From: Pedobacter aquae
Lineage (GTDB): Bacteria > Bacteroidota > Bacteroidia > Sphingobacteriales > Sphingobacteriaceae
NCBI RefSeq assembly: GCF_008195825.1
Contig: NZ_CP043329.1
Coordinates: forward strand, 1,674,001 to 1,738,000
Direction of reading: 5' to 3'
Length of the DNA stretch: 64,000 nucleotides
Shown here in pieces: positions 46,901-55,659 of the stretch; positions within the stretch are counted from its first letter, which is position 1, and every line of letters begins with the position of its first letter. Position numbers and translations under genes: made by a program. Below the pieces are notes generated by a model that was given only the letters and a program-made list of their open reading frames with translations, ran no database searches and was not told the DNA's origin.

Positions 46901-47845
46901 TTGAAAATTTCTAACGAAACTAAAGTAGGTATTCTTGCAGCCTTTGCAATTGCCATTTTTATTATAGGTTATAACTTCTTGAAAGGGAATGACATTTTCA
47001 GTAGCGAAAATGAATTTTATGCTAAGTACGACAAGGTAGAGGGCTTGGCGATTTCTAAACCTGTTTTAGTAAACGGTTATCAAATTGGGCGTGTTTCTGA
47101 TCTTACTTTGTTAGAAAACGGACAAATTTTAGCTCAATTTAAAATAGACCCTAAATATGCTATCCCAAAAAACACCATTGCCAGATTAGAAAGTACAGAT
47201 TTATTAGGCAGTAAAGCCGTAGTTTTTGATTTAGGTAGCAGCATGACTTATGCCTTGGATGGCGATACTTTAAATGCTAACGTACAACAAAATATCTTAG
47301 AGCAGGTAGAGCCCGTTCAGAAAAAAGCACAAATGCTCATTTCAAGAATGGATTCTATTTTAACATCGGTTAATCAAATTTTAAACCCTACTTTTCAAGA
47401 AAATATCAACAGGAGTTTTAATAGCATAGCCAGAACTTTAGAGACACTAGAATCTACTTCTAAAACTGTTGATGGCATGGTGGGTGTACAATCTAAAAGG
47501 ATTGATAATATTTTGGCTAATGCCGAGTCTATTTCTGCCAATTTGAAAAATAACAATCAGCAAATTACCAATATCATCACCAATTTCAATACCATGTCTG
47601 ACCAATTAGCAAAAGCTAATTTTAAACAAACTTTAGATAACGCAGATAAAGCTGTTGCCGATTTACAGGCGGTTATGAATAAAGTAAATTCTGGTAAAGG
47701 CTCCGCAGGTTTATTATTGAATGATGAGCAGTTATATAATAACCTCAATAATGCAGCTCAAAATCTTGATAAGCTGATGCTTGATTTAAGAGCTAATCCT
47801 AAGCGTTATGTAAGTTTCTCGGTATTTGGAGGAAAGAAAGAATAA
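46901..47845 (+). CDS. MlaD family (MCE domain) lipid-transport protein
   Basis: This is a 314-residue inner-membrane-anchored protein. It has one membrane helix at about 9-27, an MCE domain at about 38-115 (V-L-V-N-G-Y-Q-I-G-R-V, then L-L-G-S-K) and a long helical, Asn/Gln-rich C-terminus. The family moves phospholipids between membranes with an MlaEF ABC transporter, which is not here. The start is TTG at 46901: it gives the M-K-I-S-N-E-T-K-V-G-I-L start usual in relatives, and no ATG is available. Confidence 0.9.
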   Translation: MKISNETKVGILAAFAIAIFIIGYNFLKGNDIFSSENEFYAKYDKVEGLAISKPVLVNGYQIGRVSDLTLLENGQILAQFKIDPKYAIPKNTIARLESTDLLGSKAVVFDLGSSMTYALDGDTLNANVQQNILEQVEPVQKKAQMLISRMDSILTSVNQILNPTFQENINRSFNSIARTLETLESTSKTVDGMVGVQSKRIDNILANAESISANLKNNNQQITNIITNFNTMSDQLAKANFKQTLDNADKAVADLQAVMNKVNSGKGSAGLLLNDEQLYNNLNNAAQNLDKLMLDLRANPKRYVSFSVFGGKKE

Positions 47846-47882
47846 AAAGGATATTTCTTATCAATATTTTAATTAAATCTGA

Positions 47883-48775
47883 TTAATCAAAGTCTATTTC
47901 AAAATAGTGAAGAATTGCCTTATAATTATCCTGGGCTGTAAGACAAGTATCTAATAAGTACTCTTTTATACGTGTCCATTCTTGTAAACCTCGGTAATAA
48001 AAAAGTTTAATATCTTCATTTATGATAAACGGAACGATATTATTTGCTAGGCATTCTTTAAACATAATTAAACGTCCAACTCTCCCATTTCCATCTTGGA
48101 AAGGATGTATAATTTCAAATTGGTAATGAAAATCTATAATATCTTTTAAATCTTTTTTTCGATAAGGTGATAATGATTTAATAATGCTTTCATTTTAGCA
48201 GCAACTTCCTTTGGATGACAGGTTTCATTTCCACCCACTTCATTAGGCATTTTTTTATACTCTCCAACATTAAACCAATCTTTTCGGCTATCAGAAGTAC
48301 CTGATTTTAAAAGATAATGCAATTCTTTGATAAAAGATTCTGACAGTTTAGTCTTAGCTTTATCAATTATTAAATCAATACACCTAAAATGATTGGTAGT
48401 TTCAATAATATCATCAATATTAATACTCTCCTTAGATACACCTATTGTATTAGTTTCAAAAATATAACGCGTTTGATCATGAGTTAGCTTACTTCCTTCA
48501 ATGCGGTTAGAGTTATAAGTAAGATCTATCTGCGTACGATGATAAATCCCTCCTTTTAACTTCATTTCTTTTTGCTCTTTTAGATAATTGAGTAAAGGGT
48601 TATCACTAAATTTCTTTTTCTTCTCTTTTAAAGGCAAAGTAGCTTCTTCTGGTATATTCCATGTTTTACCGGTTAAAAATGCTCCTTTTATTTTTCCAAG
48701 AGCACAATAATTACGAACAGTTCTTTCTGAAACATTCCATTTTTCTGCAAAAACAATAACAGATATATATTTCAT
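47883..48775 (-). pseudogene. Fic-domain protein with N-terminal DNA-binding domain, frameshifted
   Basis: Residues 1-45 look like a helix-turn-helix (V-S-E-R-T-V-R-N-Y). S-N-R-I-E-G at 89-94 matches the (S/T)xxxE(G/N) inhibitory motif of class II Fic proteins. The first frame ends at 48146 after I-E-K-K-I. One base over, the protein continues with the Fic motif H-P-F-Q-D-G-N-G-R-V-G-R (corrected residues 224-235) to a stop at 47883. The break is in a seven-base T run (plus strand 48153-48159), where an eighth base joins both parts into 297 residues. Fic enzymes transfer AMP from ATP to target proteins. If the break is real, the catalytic motif is lost. The gene is AT-rich, and its upstream region has operator-like repeats. 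Confidence 0.85.
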
Positions 48776-48795
48776 TTATTTAAAAGGCTAAAGCC

Positions 48796-48855
48796 TATCG
48801 GCAAAAAAAAGATAAATATAACCTAAAAATATCAAAATATTGCCGATAACGGCAA
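48796..48855 (-). promoter_or_regulatory. Operator-like inverted repeats upstream of fic
   Basis: TATCGGCAA (48796-48804) recurs inverted as TTGCCGATA (48840-48848), with centres 44 bases apart. The second copy is part of the near-palindrome TTGCCG-ATAA-CGGCAA (48840-48855). A further short palindrome, AGGCT-AA-AGCCT, lies at 48785-48796. Between the copies the minus strand reads TATATTTA (48813-48820), one base off the -7 consensus. Binding at the repeats would cover the region from about -33 to the early transcript. Autoregulation by the Fic protein's own DNA-binding domain is an inference. Confidence 0.5.
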
Positions 48856-48916
48856 CATTTTATTTGAAGACTTTAAATGTAGACAAGAAAATTATTTGAC
48901 TTAGCGGCTTATAAAG

Positions 48917-49827
48917 TTATATCACAAAGGTTTCGCCTTCATTAGCCAGATAAGACTCTGGAAAAACTGAACGAGCTTCTATCAATAAAGGACTTAAATC
49001 TCGGTATCTGGCAGAGAAATGACCAATCAATAGTTTTTTAGCTCCTACTTTTTAGCTACCTCCCCTGCTTCTTGGCAAGTAGTATGGAAAGTAGCTTTGG
49101 CTCTGTCTACCATATCATGCATAAAAGTAGCTTCGTGGTAAAGCGTATCTACATGATAAATTTGGTTGATATAAGTCCAATCGCAAACTGTATCAGAACA
49201 ATAAGCATAAGCTTTAGGTTCATCAGCCTCAACAGTTAAGTCTATAGCTTTATGTACTTTACCATTTTTATCCGTAAAATCTATCCCCTTTTTAAGCAAA
49301 GGGACATAATTAGCAGGAATTTCTAACTCGGCAATTTTGTCTTTTAAAACCTTTCTTAAACGTTGTTTTTCTTTAAAAATAAAACCAGAACAAGGTATTC
49401 TATGATTTAAAGGAATAGTTTCAACAGTAAAATCATTGGTTTCAAAAATAAGTTCTGTACTACCTGGTTTAATGGCTTTAAAAGCTATAGGGAAATTTAT
49501 ATGCGTATCAGAATGTTCAAACTGAACGTTTAAAATATCCATCAATTTTTCTGGTCCAAATAAATGTAAAGGTCTTTTTCTTCCATTTAAATTCATAGAT
49601 GAAATTAAACCTACCAAACCAAAAAAATGATCACCGTGTAAATGACTGATAAAAATATGCTCTATTTTATGGTATTTAATGCCATAACGTAGCATTTGCT
49701 GCTGTGTACCCTCTCCACAATCTATCATTAACAGCCTTTCGTTGATGTTGAGAACTTGTGAAGTTGGGTTTCTGTTGAATATAGGCGTAGCAGAACTACT
49801 ACCTAAAATGGTAACCTCAAACTTCAT
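48917..49827 (-). pseudogene. rnz: Ribonuclease Z, frameshifted near the C-terminus
   Basis: RNase Z trims tRNA 3' ends. The first frame (to 49045) encodes 260 residues with the metal site H-L-H-G-D-H at 62-67 and ends in a premature TAG. The missing C-terminus is present one base over: V-G-A-K-K-L-L-I-G-H-F-S-A-R-Y, with the conserved final histidine, then on to a stop at 48917-48919. The break is at a five-base T run (plus strand 49049-49053); one more base gives 303 residues, the usual length. Because tRNA maturation often needs this enzyme, a sequence error is more likely than a real lesion. It lies 19 bases after the STAS gene. Confidence 0.88.
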
Positions 49828-49846
49828 AGATATAATTGTAGTAATC

Positions 49847-50224
49847 CTATTTAATCTCTTTTCTTAATTCTTTCTCAATTTCTTCCATAAAAATCAAATC
49901 AATAGCTTCTTCTACTTTAGGAACTATAGTCATGACATTGTTTAACTGAGAAATGGTAATTAATCTAGAAACAGCCTCATTAATACCGGTGATAATGAAA
50001 ACTCCATCAGAGTTTTTACAAAGCCTGTGGCCAACTAATAAACTGCTTAAACCAGAAGAATCAGCATATTTTACGCCAGACATATCTAAAATAATATTTC
50101 TTTGACCTTCTGTATTGCTTAAAATTAATTCTGATTTTAATTGTGGAGAAACTAAAGAGTTCAATTTACTCTCATTAAGTTTTATTAAAACATATTTCTC
50201 GTGTTTATCAACTGAAAACTTCAT
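49847..50224 (-). CDS. STAS domain protein (anti-sigma factor antagonist family)
   Basis: This is a 125-residue single-domain protein. The D-S-S-G-L-S-S-L-L segment carries the serine that kinases phosphorylate in SpoIIAA-like proteins (Ser56 or Ser57). No partner kinase or sigma factor is adjacent, so its partner is unknown. It is co-directional with rnz (19 bases downstream). Confidence 0.88.
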   Translation of the reverse strand: MKFSVDKHEKYVLIKLNESKLNSLVSPQLKSELILSNTEGQRNIILDMSGVKYADSSGLSSLLVGHRLCKNSDGVFIITGINEAVSRLITISQLNNVMTIVPKVEEAIDLIFMEEIEKELRKEIK

Positions 50225-50280
50225 AACGTCTGATATTTCTCGTAATTTAATAGAATTTTATCCAAAAAGAAAGAATTATT

Positions 50281-51225
50281 TTAAAGTTGAGCTAAAGCCT
50301 TAAGGATATTGCTTTCTACTCTGTCGTTAATATCCTCTGTAGCAGCTTTTTTGAATTCTTCGCCCGTAATTTTCTCAAATAACTCTATATATCTTTCAGA
50401 AATAGAATTAATTCTGTCTTCATTCATTTCTGGAATAACCTGCCCATCTTTACCTTGAAAGTTATTTTCTATTAACCACTGTCTTACAAACTCTTTAGAA
50501 AGCTGTCTTTGTGGTTTACCCGATGCTTGTAATTCTCCATAACCTTCTTTATAAAAATATCTTGAAGAATCAGGTGTATGTATTTCATCAATCAAATGAA
50601 TTTTACCATCGGCTTTACCAAACTCATACTTGGTATCAACCAATATCAAACCTTGCTCGGCCGCAATCTCTGTACCTCTTTGGTAAAGTTTACGGGTATA
50701 ATCTTCTAGCTGTAAATAATCTTCTTCAGAAACAATAGCTCTTTTCAAAATATCTTCTTTTGAAATATCTTCATCATGCCCTACCGCAGCTTTGGTTGTT
50801 GGGGTAATAATGGGTTCTGGAAGTTTATCGTTTTCTTTTAATCCTTCTGGTAGCTGTACACCACAAATCACCCTTTTACCAGCCGCATATTCTCTGGCTG
50901 CATGCCCAGCAAGATAACCTCTGATAACCATTTCTACTTTAAAAGGTTCGCAAATTTTACCTATGGTAACACTTGGGTCTGGAACTGTTATTACCCAATT
51001 TGGAACAATATCTTGAGTAGCGGCTAAAAATTTAGCTGCTATCTGGTTTAAAACCTGACCTTTAAAGGGGATAGGCTCTGGCAATACAACATCAAAAGCA
51101 GAGATTCTATCGCTTACCACCATCACCAAATATTTATCTTGGATGGTATAAACGTCTCTAACTTTACCTTTATAAAAATTGGTTTGACCCGGAAGATTAA
51201 ATTTTGTTTCTTTTATTGCTTTCAT
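50281..51225 (-). CDS. purC: Phosphoribosylaminoimidazole-succinocarboxamide synthase
   Basis: PurC joins aspartate to CAIR in purine synthesis. The protein has 314 residues, the longer form shared with yeast Ade1. Blocks [28 protein letters not shown] and L-V-D-T-K-Y-E-F-G are present in order. No other purine genes are adjacent. A 110-base gap with short degenerate repeats separates it from phoH. Confidence 0.96.
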   Translation of the reverse strand: MKAIKETKFNLPGQTNFYKGKVRDVYTIQDKYLVMVVSDRISAFDVVLPEPIPFKGQVLNQIAAKFLAATQDIVPNWVITVPDPSVTIGKICEPFKVEMVIRGYLAGHAAREYAAGKRVICGVQLPEGLKENDKLPEPIITPTTKAAVGHDEDISKEDILKRAIVSEEDYLQLEDYTRKLYQRGTEIAAEQGLILVDTKYEFGKADGKIHLIDEIHTPDSSRYFYKEGYGELQASGKPQRQLSKEFVRQWLIENNFQGKDGQVIPEMNEDRINSISERYIELFEKITGEEFKKAATEDINDRVESNILKALAQL

Positions 51226-51284
51226 TCTTTTTTCAAGTATGGGGTAGTTAGTATAGAGACTTTATAAGTTTATCCAAACTACTC

Positions 51285-51338
51285 ACTTTCTACTTTTAAC
51301 TTTCAACTTTTAACTATAAACGTTCAACTTCTAACTTA
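51285..51338. repeat. Degenerate short tandem repeats between purC and phoH
   Basis: Units resembling ACTTTCAACTTTTA recur with variation about three to four times just after the phoH stop. Similar simple repeats are common in gaps of this bacterial group. They show no spacers, so this is not a CRISPR array, and no coding potential. Confidence 0.5.
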
Positions 51339-52304
51339 TTGAATATCCCCGTAAGCTTCTAATATTCTTTTAACCAATTTATGTCTTACCACATCGGCAC
51401 CGCTTAAATAAATAATTTCTATTCCTTTAATATCGGCTAAAATACGTAGCGCATTATGCAAACCTGATTGTTGCTTTTTAGGTAAGTCTATCTGGGTAAC
51501 ATCTCCGGTAACAATAAATTTAGCCGTTGGCCCCATTCTGGTTAAAAACATCTTTAACTGCATATCAGTAGCATTTTGAGCTTCATCTAAGATAACAAAG
51601 CAATTATCTAAGGTTCTACCACGCATAAATGCTAAAGGTGCAATCTCAATGGTTCTGTTTTCTAAATATGTTTTTAGCTTTTCTGCCGGAATCATATCAT
51701 CCAAGGCATCATAAAGTGGTCTTAAATAGGGGTCTATCTTTTCCTTTAAATCACCAGGTAAAAAGCCTAAGTTCTCTCCTGCCTCCACTGCTGGTCTGGT
51801 AAGAATAATTCTTTTGATTTCCTTATTCTTTAAAGCTCTAACTGCTAAAGCTACAGCAGTATAGGTTTTACCTGTACCAGCCGGGCCAATAGCAAACAAT
51901 ACATCGTTGGTATTGATACTGCTTACCATTCTTCTTTGGTTGGCCGTTCTGGCCTTCACCATAATACCGTTAGGCCCAAAAACAATCACTTCAGATGAAG
52001 AAGCATTCGCCTCTCCGCCTTCTTTAGTGGCATCTTTTTGTGCCGATGAAGCAACTGCTCCTAAAAGCGATTCGATATCATTGGTAGATAAATTCTGATA
52101 TTTATCAAGATGATTGATAATGGCCGAAATTTTTTCATTAAAATTTATCAGCTCACTTTCATCACCTAAAGCCTTAAGCTCGTTACCTCTGGCAACAACC
52201 TTAATCTTTGGGAATGAGCGTTTTATCAACTCAAAATATTCATTATTTGGCCCCCAAAGCACCGCTGGGTTTACAGATTCTAAGGTAATTTTTAGTTCGT
52301 TCAA
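51336..52304 (-). CDS. PhoH family protein
   Basis: This is a 322-residue ATPase of the PhoH family, linked to RNA metabolism and 16S rRNA processing with YbeY. An N-terminal nucleic-acid-binding region (about 1-75) precedes the ATPase domain with Walker A G-P-A-G-T-G-K-T at 140-147, E-N-L-G-F-L-P-G-D-L and L-D-E-A-Q-N-A-T. The start is TTG at 52304; it gives the M-N-E-L-K-I start usual for relatives, and no ATG lies nearby. It is divergent from the SAM hydrolase gene across 101 bases. Confidence 0.92.
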   Translation of the reverse strand: MNELKITLESVNPAVLWGPNNEYFELIKRSFPKIKVVARGNELKALGDESELINFNEKISAIINHLDKYQNLSTNDIESLLGAVASSAQKDATKEGGEANASSSEVIVFGPNGIMVKARTANQRRMVSSINTNDVLFAIGPAGTGKTYTAVALAVRALKNKEIKRIILTRPAVEAGENLGFLPGDLKEKIDPYLRPLYDALDDMIPAEKLKTYLENRTIEIAPLAFMRGRTLDNCFVILDEAQNATDMQLKMFLTRMGPTAKFIVTGDVTQIDLPKKQQSGLHNALRILADIKGIEIIYLSGADVVRHKLVKRILEAYGDIQ

Positions 52305-52405
52305 GTTAGAGATTTTATGTTCCTGATATTTATCTGAATTAAAAATTTAATATTTGTAGCATTGTTCTTGTAATGCAAGATTAAGAATAAATATTCACAA
52401 ATTTA

Positions 52406-53182
52406 ATGGCAATTATTACATTAACTACTGACTTAGGTTATAAAGATTTTTATCAGGCTGCCCTTAAGGGGAGTATACTGAGTACTTTGCCTGATGTTAA
52501 TATAATTGATATCACCCATGAAATTCAAGCCTTCAATATTTCGAGGGCTGCTTTTATCCTTAAAAATTGCTTCAACTATTTCCCAAAAGGTACCGTACAC
52601 CTTATAGGTATTGATACCGTTTACAGTGAAGATAATAAATACCTTGCCATAAAATACAAAGGACATTATTTTGTGGGCTCTGATAATGGAATTTTCTCTT
52701 TAATTTTTGATGAAACACCAGAAGAAATTGTAGAGATTAATATCATGCAAGACCTTAAATTTTTACATTTCCCCTTAGCTGATATTTTTGTAAAAGCCGC
52801 TTGCCACCTTGCTAAAGGCGGTAAATTAGTTGAAATTGGTATCCCAACGGCTAGTATAGAGCAGAGAATGCACTTACACCCTGTTATTGAAAAAGACATG
52901 ATTAAAGGAAGTGTCATTTTTATAGATTCTTTCCAAAATGTGGTTACCAATGTGAGTAAAGACCTGTTTACGAAAGTCCAAAAAGGCAGAAATTTTACGC
53001 TATCCTTCAAAAGGAATGAAACCATAAACCAATTAAGCTGGCATTATAATGAAGTTCCGGAAGGAGAAAAATTATGCTTATTTGGTATCTCTAACCACTT
53101 AGAAATTGCTATCAATAAGGGTAAAGCCAGTGGTTTGTTAGGTTTACATATTAATGATATGATTAGGATTGAGTTCCATTAA
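52406..53182 (+). CDS. SAM hydroxide adenosyltransferase (DUF62 / SAM hydrolase) family protein
   Basis: This 258-residue enzyme of the fluorinase/chlorinase fold usually splits SAM into adenosine and methionine with hydroxide. Blocks are T-T-D-L-G near residue 7, H-L-I-G-I-D-T-V near 72, G-S-D-N-G-I-F-S-L and the C-terminal I-F-I-D-S-F-Q-N-V-V-T-N-V. True halogenases of this fold are rare, so hydrolysis is the default call. The next gene begins 23 bases later. Confidence 0.9.
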   Translation: MAIITLTTDLGYKDFYQAALKGSILSTLPDVNIIDITHEIQAFNISRAAFILKNCFNYFPKGTVHLIGIDTVYSEDNKYLAIKYKGHYFVGSDNGIFSLIFDETPEEIVEINIMQDLKFLHFPLADIFVKAACHLAKGGKLVEIGIPTASIEQRMHLHPVIEKDMIKGSVIFIDSFQNVVTNVSKDLFTKVQKGRNFTLSFKRNETINQLSWHYNEVPEGEKLCLFGISNHLEIAINKGKASGLLGLHINDMIRIEFH

Positions 53183-53205
53183 AATACACAGCATTTTCTA
53201 CCGTT

Positions 53206-53739
53206 ATGGATGCTAAAACAAAAAACATGATGAAATACATTTTGGGTTTATTGATTTTATGTGCTACTACCCTTCATGCCAATACGCAAAGCGATAGCTT
53301 AGCTTACCAGCTTCAACGCAATAAAATTAATACCATGTTGGATGCCAGGAGCAGCAAATTTGGTTTGTATGCAGAAAGCCTAGCTACTAGAACAGGAATT
53401 TTTGGTTTTAAAACCAAAAAAGATATGCAAAAAAGCATCGATATCTTAATAGAAATCATCCAAACTGATAATGAGATTCTTAAAGAAACCAAAACACTGC
53501 TAGATTATAAAACTTTTGAGCAAGAAAAAGTACTGAGCCAGTCTAAAGAATCGGAAAGTCGCAATTTGGCTTATATGCGTACCATCAATAAATTAGAAAA
53601 CGATAGAGAAAGAATTAAAAATGAGCTTGATGCAACAGAAAACAGCCTTCACTCTTATCAAATCTTATTTTACCTACTCTTGATGCTTACTTTAGGACTT
53701 GGAGTGTTTATATACCGTAAAATTTACCAGAACAAATAG
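53206..53739 (+). CDS. Exported coiled-coil protein with C-terminal membrane helix, unknown
   Basis: This is a 177-residue protein with an N-terminal signal sequence (from Met8 or Met9: M-K-Y-I-L-G-L-L-I-L, cleaved near T-L-H-A-N), a predicted helical and coiled-coil middle (about 60-145, rich in Lys/Glu/Gln) and a membrane helix at about 149-170 followed by a basic tail. The middle would lie in the periplasm. I do not recognise a family. It sits between the SAM hydrolase gene and the MsbA-type exporter gene. Confidence 0.65.
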   Translation: MDAKTKNMMKYILGLLILCATTLHANTQSDSLAYQLQRNKINTMLDARSSKFGLYAESLATRTGIFGFKTKKDMQKSIDILIEIIQTDNEILKETKTLLDYKTFEQEKVLSQSKESESRNLAYMRTINKLENDRERIKNELDATENSLHSYQILFYLLLMLTLGLGVFIYRKIYQNK

Positions 53740-53757
53740 AATAAAATTTTAAAAGCT

Positions 53758-53765
53758 TATTTTTG
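53758..53765 (+). promoter_or_regulatory. -7 promoter element upstream of the MsbA-type gene
   Basis: TATTTTTG is an exact TAnnTTTG match. It would start transcription near 53770, the first bases of the hairpin described next. Confidence 0.45.
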
Positions 53766-53768
53766 TTG

Positions 53769-53799
53769 AACGTCGTTACCAATCCTAACGGCGTTTTTC
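53769..53799 (+). terminator. Terminator-like hairpin 8 bases before the MsbA-type start codon
   Basis: AACGTCGTTA (53769-53778) pairs with TAACGGCGTT (53786-53795), with one T-G wobble, followed by TTTT-C. It may end the transcript of the upstream gene. Because it comes just after a promoter match and 8 bases before the ATG, it may instead act as a 5' stem or attenuator of the exporter gene. Confidence 0.55.
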
Positions 53800-53807
53800 A
53801 TTTTAAG

Positions 53808-55634
53808 ATGGCAAGAAATAGATTTAACAGCAGTAGTTCACAAGAGGCCGAGTTACCAAAGGCAAAAATAAACAAGGAATCTCTAAACAAAATTTCGGGC
53901 TTATTAAAATTTTTAAAACCCTATAGAACTAAATTTTTGGTTGGGATGATTTTTTTATTCTTATCCAGCCTTACCGCATTGGCTTTTCCGGCTTTAATAA
54001 AAGTGATGGTTGGTAATGCCCAAGGAAACCCTTCTGATTATAGTTTTTTACCACAAACCGTTAATGAAATTGGTTTTTTAGCTTTCGGGATTTTATTTAT
54101 ACAATCTTTTGTTTCTTTTTTCAGAATCAGGCTATTTGTTGAAGTAGCAGAAAAAGCTCTGGCCGATATCAGAAAAGAAACCTATTTTAAGATGATTACC
54201 TTACCTATGAATTTCTTTGCAAACAGAAGAGTAGGCGAGCTAAACAGTAGGATATCGGCAGATTTATCTCAAATACAAGATACCATTACCACTACCCTAG
54301 CAGAAATTATTAGACAAGTTATTTTATTGATAGGTGGTATAACCTTATTAATCATCACCTCTGGGAAACTTACTTTATTTAACCTTTCTATACTACCCCT
54401 CATTGTTTTAGCGGGAGTTATTTTCGGTAAAAAAATCAGGAAAATATCTAGAGATGCACAAGATAAATTAGCAGAATCTAATACAGTTGTAGAAGAAACT
54501 TTACAGGGCATAGGCAATGTAAAAGCTTTCGTTAACGAGGCTTATGAAGCAAACCGATATGACAAAAGCCTGAGAGAGGTTGTTAAAATTGCCATTAGGG
54601 GCGCAAATTACCGTGGTGGTTTTGCTGCTTTTATTATCTTTTGCTTGTTTGGAGCTATTTTAGGCGTTATCTGGTATGGTTCTGTTTTGGTGGAAAGTGG
54701 AGCGCTTCAGGTAGAAGATTTATTAGCTTATGTGCTTTATTCTATTTTTGTTGGTGCAGCTATGGGTAGTTTCCCAGATTTGTATGCCAATATCCAAAAA
54801 GCTATAGGCGCATCAGAAAGAGTTTTAGAAATATTAGATGAGGAGAACGAAGCTATTTCTATTCATGAATCTGAAAACCAAATTAAAGAAAAAATACAAG
54901 GTAGTTTAAGCTTTAAGGATATAGAATTTGCTTATCCTTCAAGAAAAGAAATTACCGTTTTAAACGGGATATCATTTGATGCCCAAGCCGGAGAGAAGAT
55001 TGCTATTGTGGGGCCATCTGGTGCAGGTAAATCTACCATAGCAGGTTTAATTTTAAAATTCTACGAAGCGCAAAAAGGAGAAATACTTTTTGATGGTAAA
55101 GCAGCCAACAATTATGCTTTAACAGATATAAGACAACAGGTAGCTATTGTTCCACAAGATGTAATTTTATTTGGTGGAACTATATTAGAAAACATAGCTT
55201 ATGGTAAGCTAAATGCTACTAAAGACGAAATTATTAAAGCTGCACAACAAGCTAATGCCCACAGGTTTATTATTGGTTTTCCAGAAGGTTATGATACTGT
55301 TGTGGGCGAAAGAGGCGTAAAACTATCTGGCGGACAAAGACAAAGAATTGCTATAGCTAGAGCTTTATTAAAAGACCCTGCTATATTAATTTTAGATGAG
55401 GCTACTTCTTCTTTAGATTCAGAGTCTGAAAGACTGGTTCAAGAAGCCTTAGAAATATTAATGAAAGGTAGAACATCCATCATTATTGCCCATAGGTTAT
55501 CAACCATAAGAGAGGCTAATAAAATTATTGTTTTAGACCAAGGCAAAGTTGTAGAAAGTGGTTCTCATGAAGAACTTATTAAGAATGAAGAAGGTTTATA
55601 CAAGCATTTAAGTGCACTTCAGTTTGAAGTATAA
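53808..55634 (+). CDS. ABC exporter, MsbA type (fused permease and ATPase)
   Basis: This is a 608-residue half-transporter: about six membrane helices in the first 330 residues and an ATPase domain at about 365-600 with Walker [18 protein letters not shown] and L-D-E-A-T-S-S-L-D. The lipid A/LPS flippase MsbA is the closest well-known relative, but multidrug exporters share this layout. I start it at the ATG at 53808; a TTG at 53763 would place the terminator-like hairpin inside the coding region. Confidence 0.9.
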   Translation: MARNRFNSSSSQEAELPKAKINKESLNKISGLLKFLKPYRTKFLVGMIFLFLSSLTALAFPALIKVMVGNAQGNPSDYSFLPQTVNEIGFLAFGILFIQSFVSFFRIRLFVEVAEKALADIRKETYFKMITLPMNFFANRRVGELNSRISADLSQIQDTITTTLAEIIRQVILLIGGITLLIITSGKLTLFNLSILPLIVLAGVIFGKKIRKISRDAQDKLAESNTVVEETLQGIGNVKAFVNEAYEANRYDKSLREVVKIAIRGANYRGGFAAFIIFCLFGAILGVIWYGSVLVESGALQVEDLLAYVLYSIFVGAAMGSFPDLYANIQKAIGASERVLEILDEENEAISIHESENQIKEKIQGSLSFKDIEFAYPSRKEITVLNGISFDAQAGEKIAIVGPSGAGKSTIAGLILKFYEAQKGEILFDGKAANNYALTDIRQQVAIVPQDVILFGGTILENIAYGKLNATKDEIIKAAQQANAHRFIIGFPEGYDTVVGERGVKLSGGQRQRIAIARALLKDPAILILDEATSSLDSESERLVQEALEILMKGRTSIIIAHRLSTIREANKIIVLDQGKVVESGSHEELIKNEEGLYKHLSALQFEV

Positions 55635-55659
55635 ACCCCTTTAAAGCAAGCTATTATTT

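Noticed and set aside
51285-51338. CRISPR-like repeat block
   Set aside because: Repeats are short, degenerate and have no spacers.
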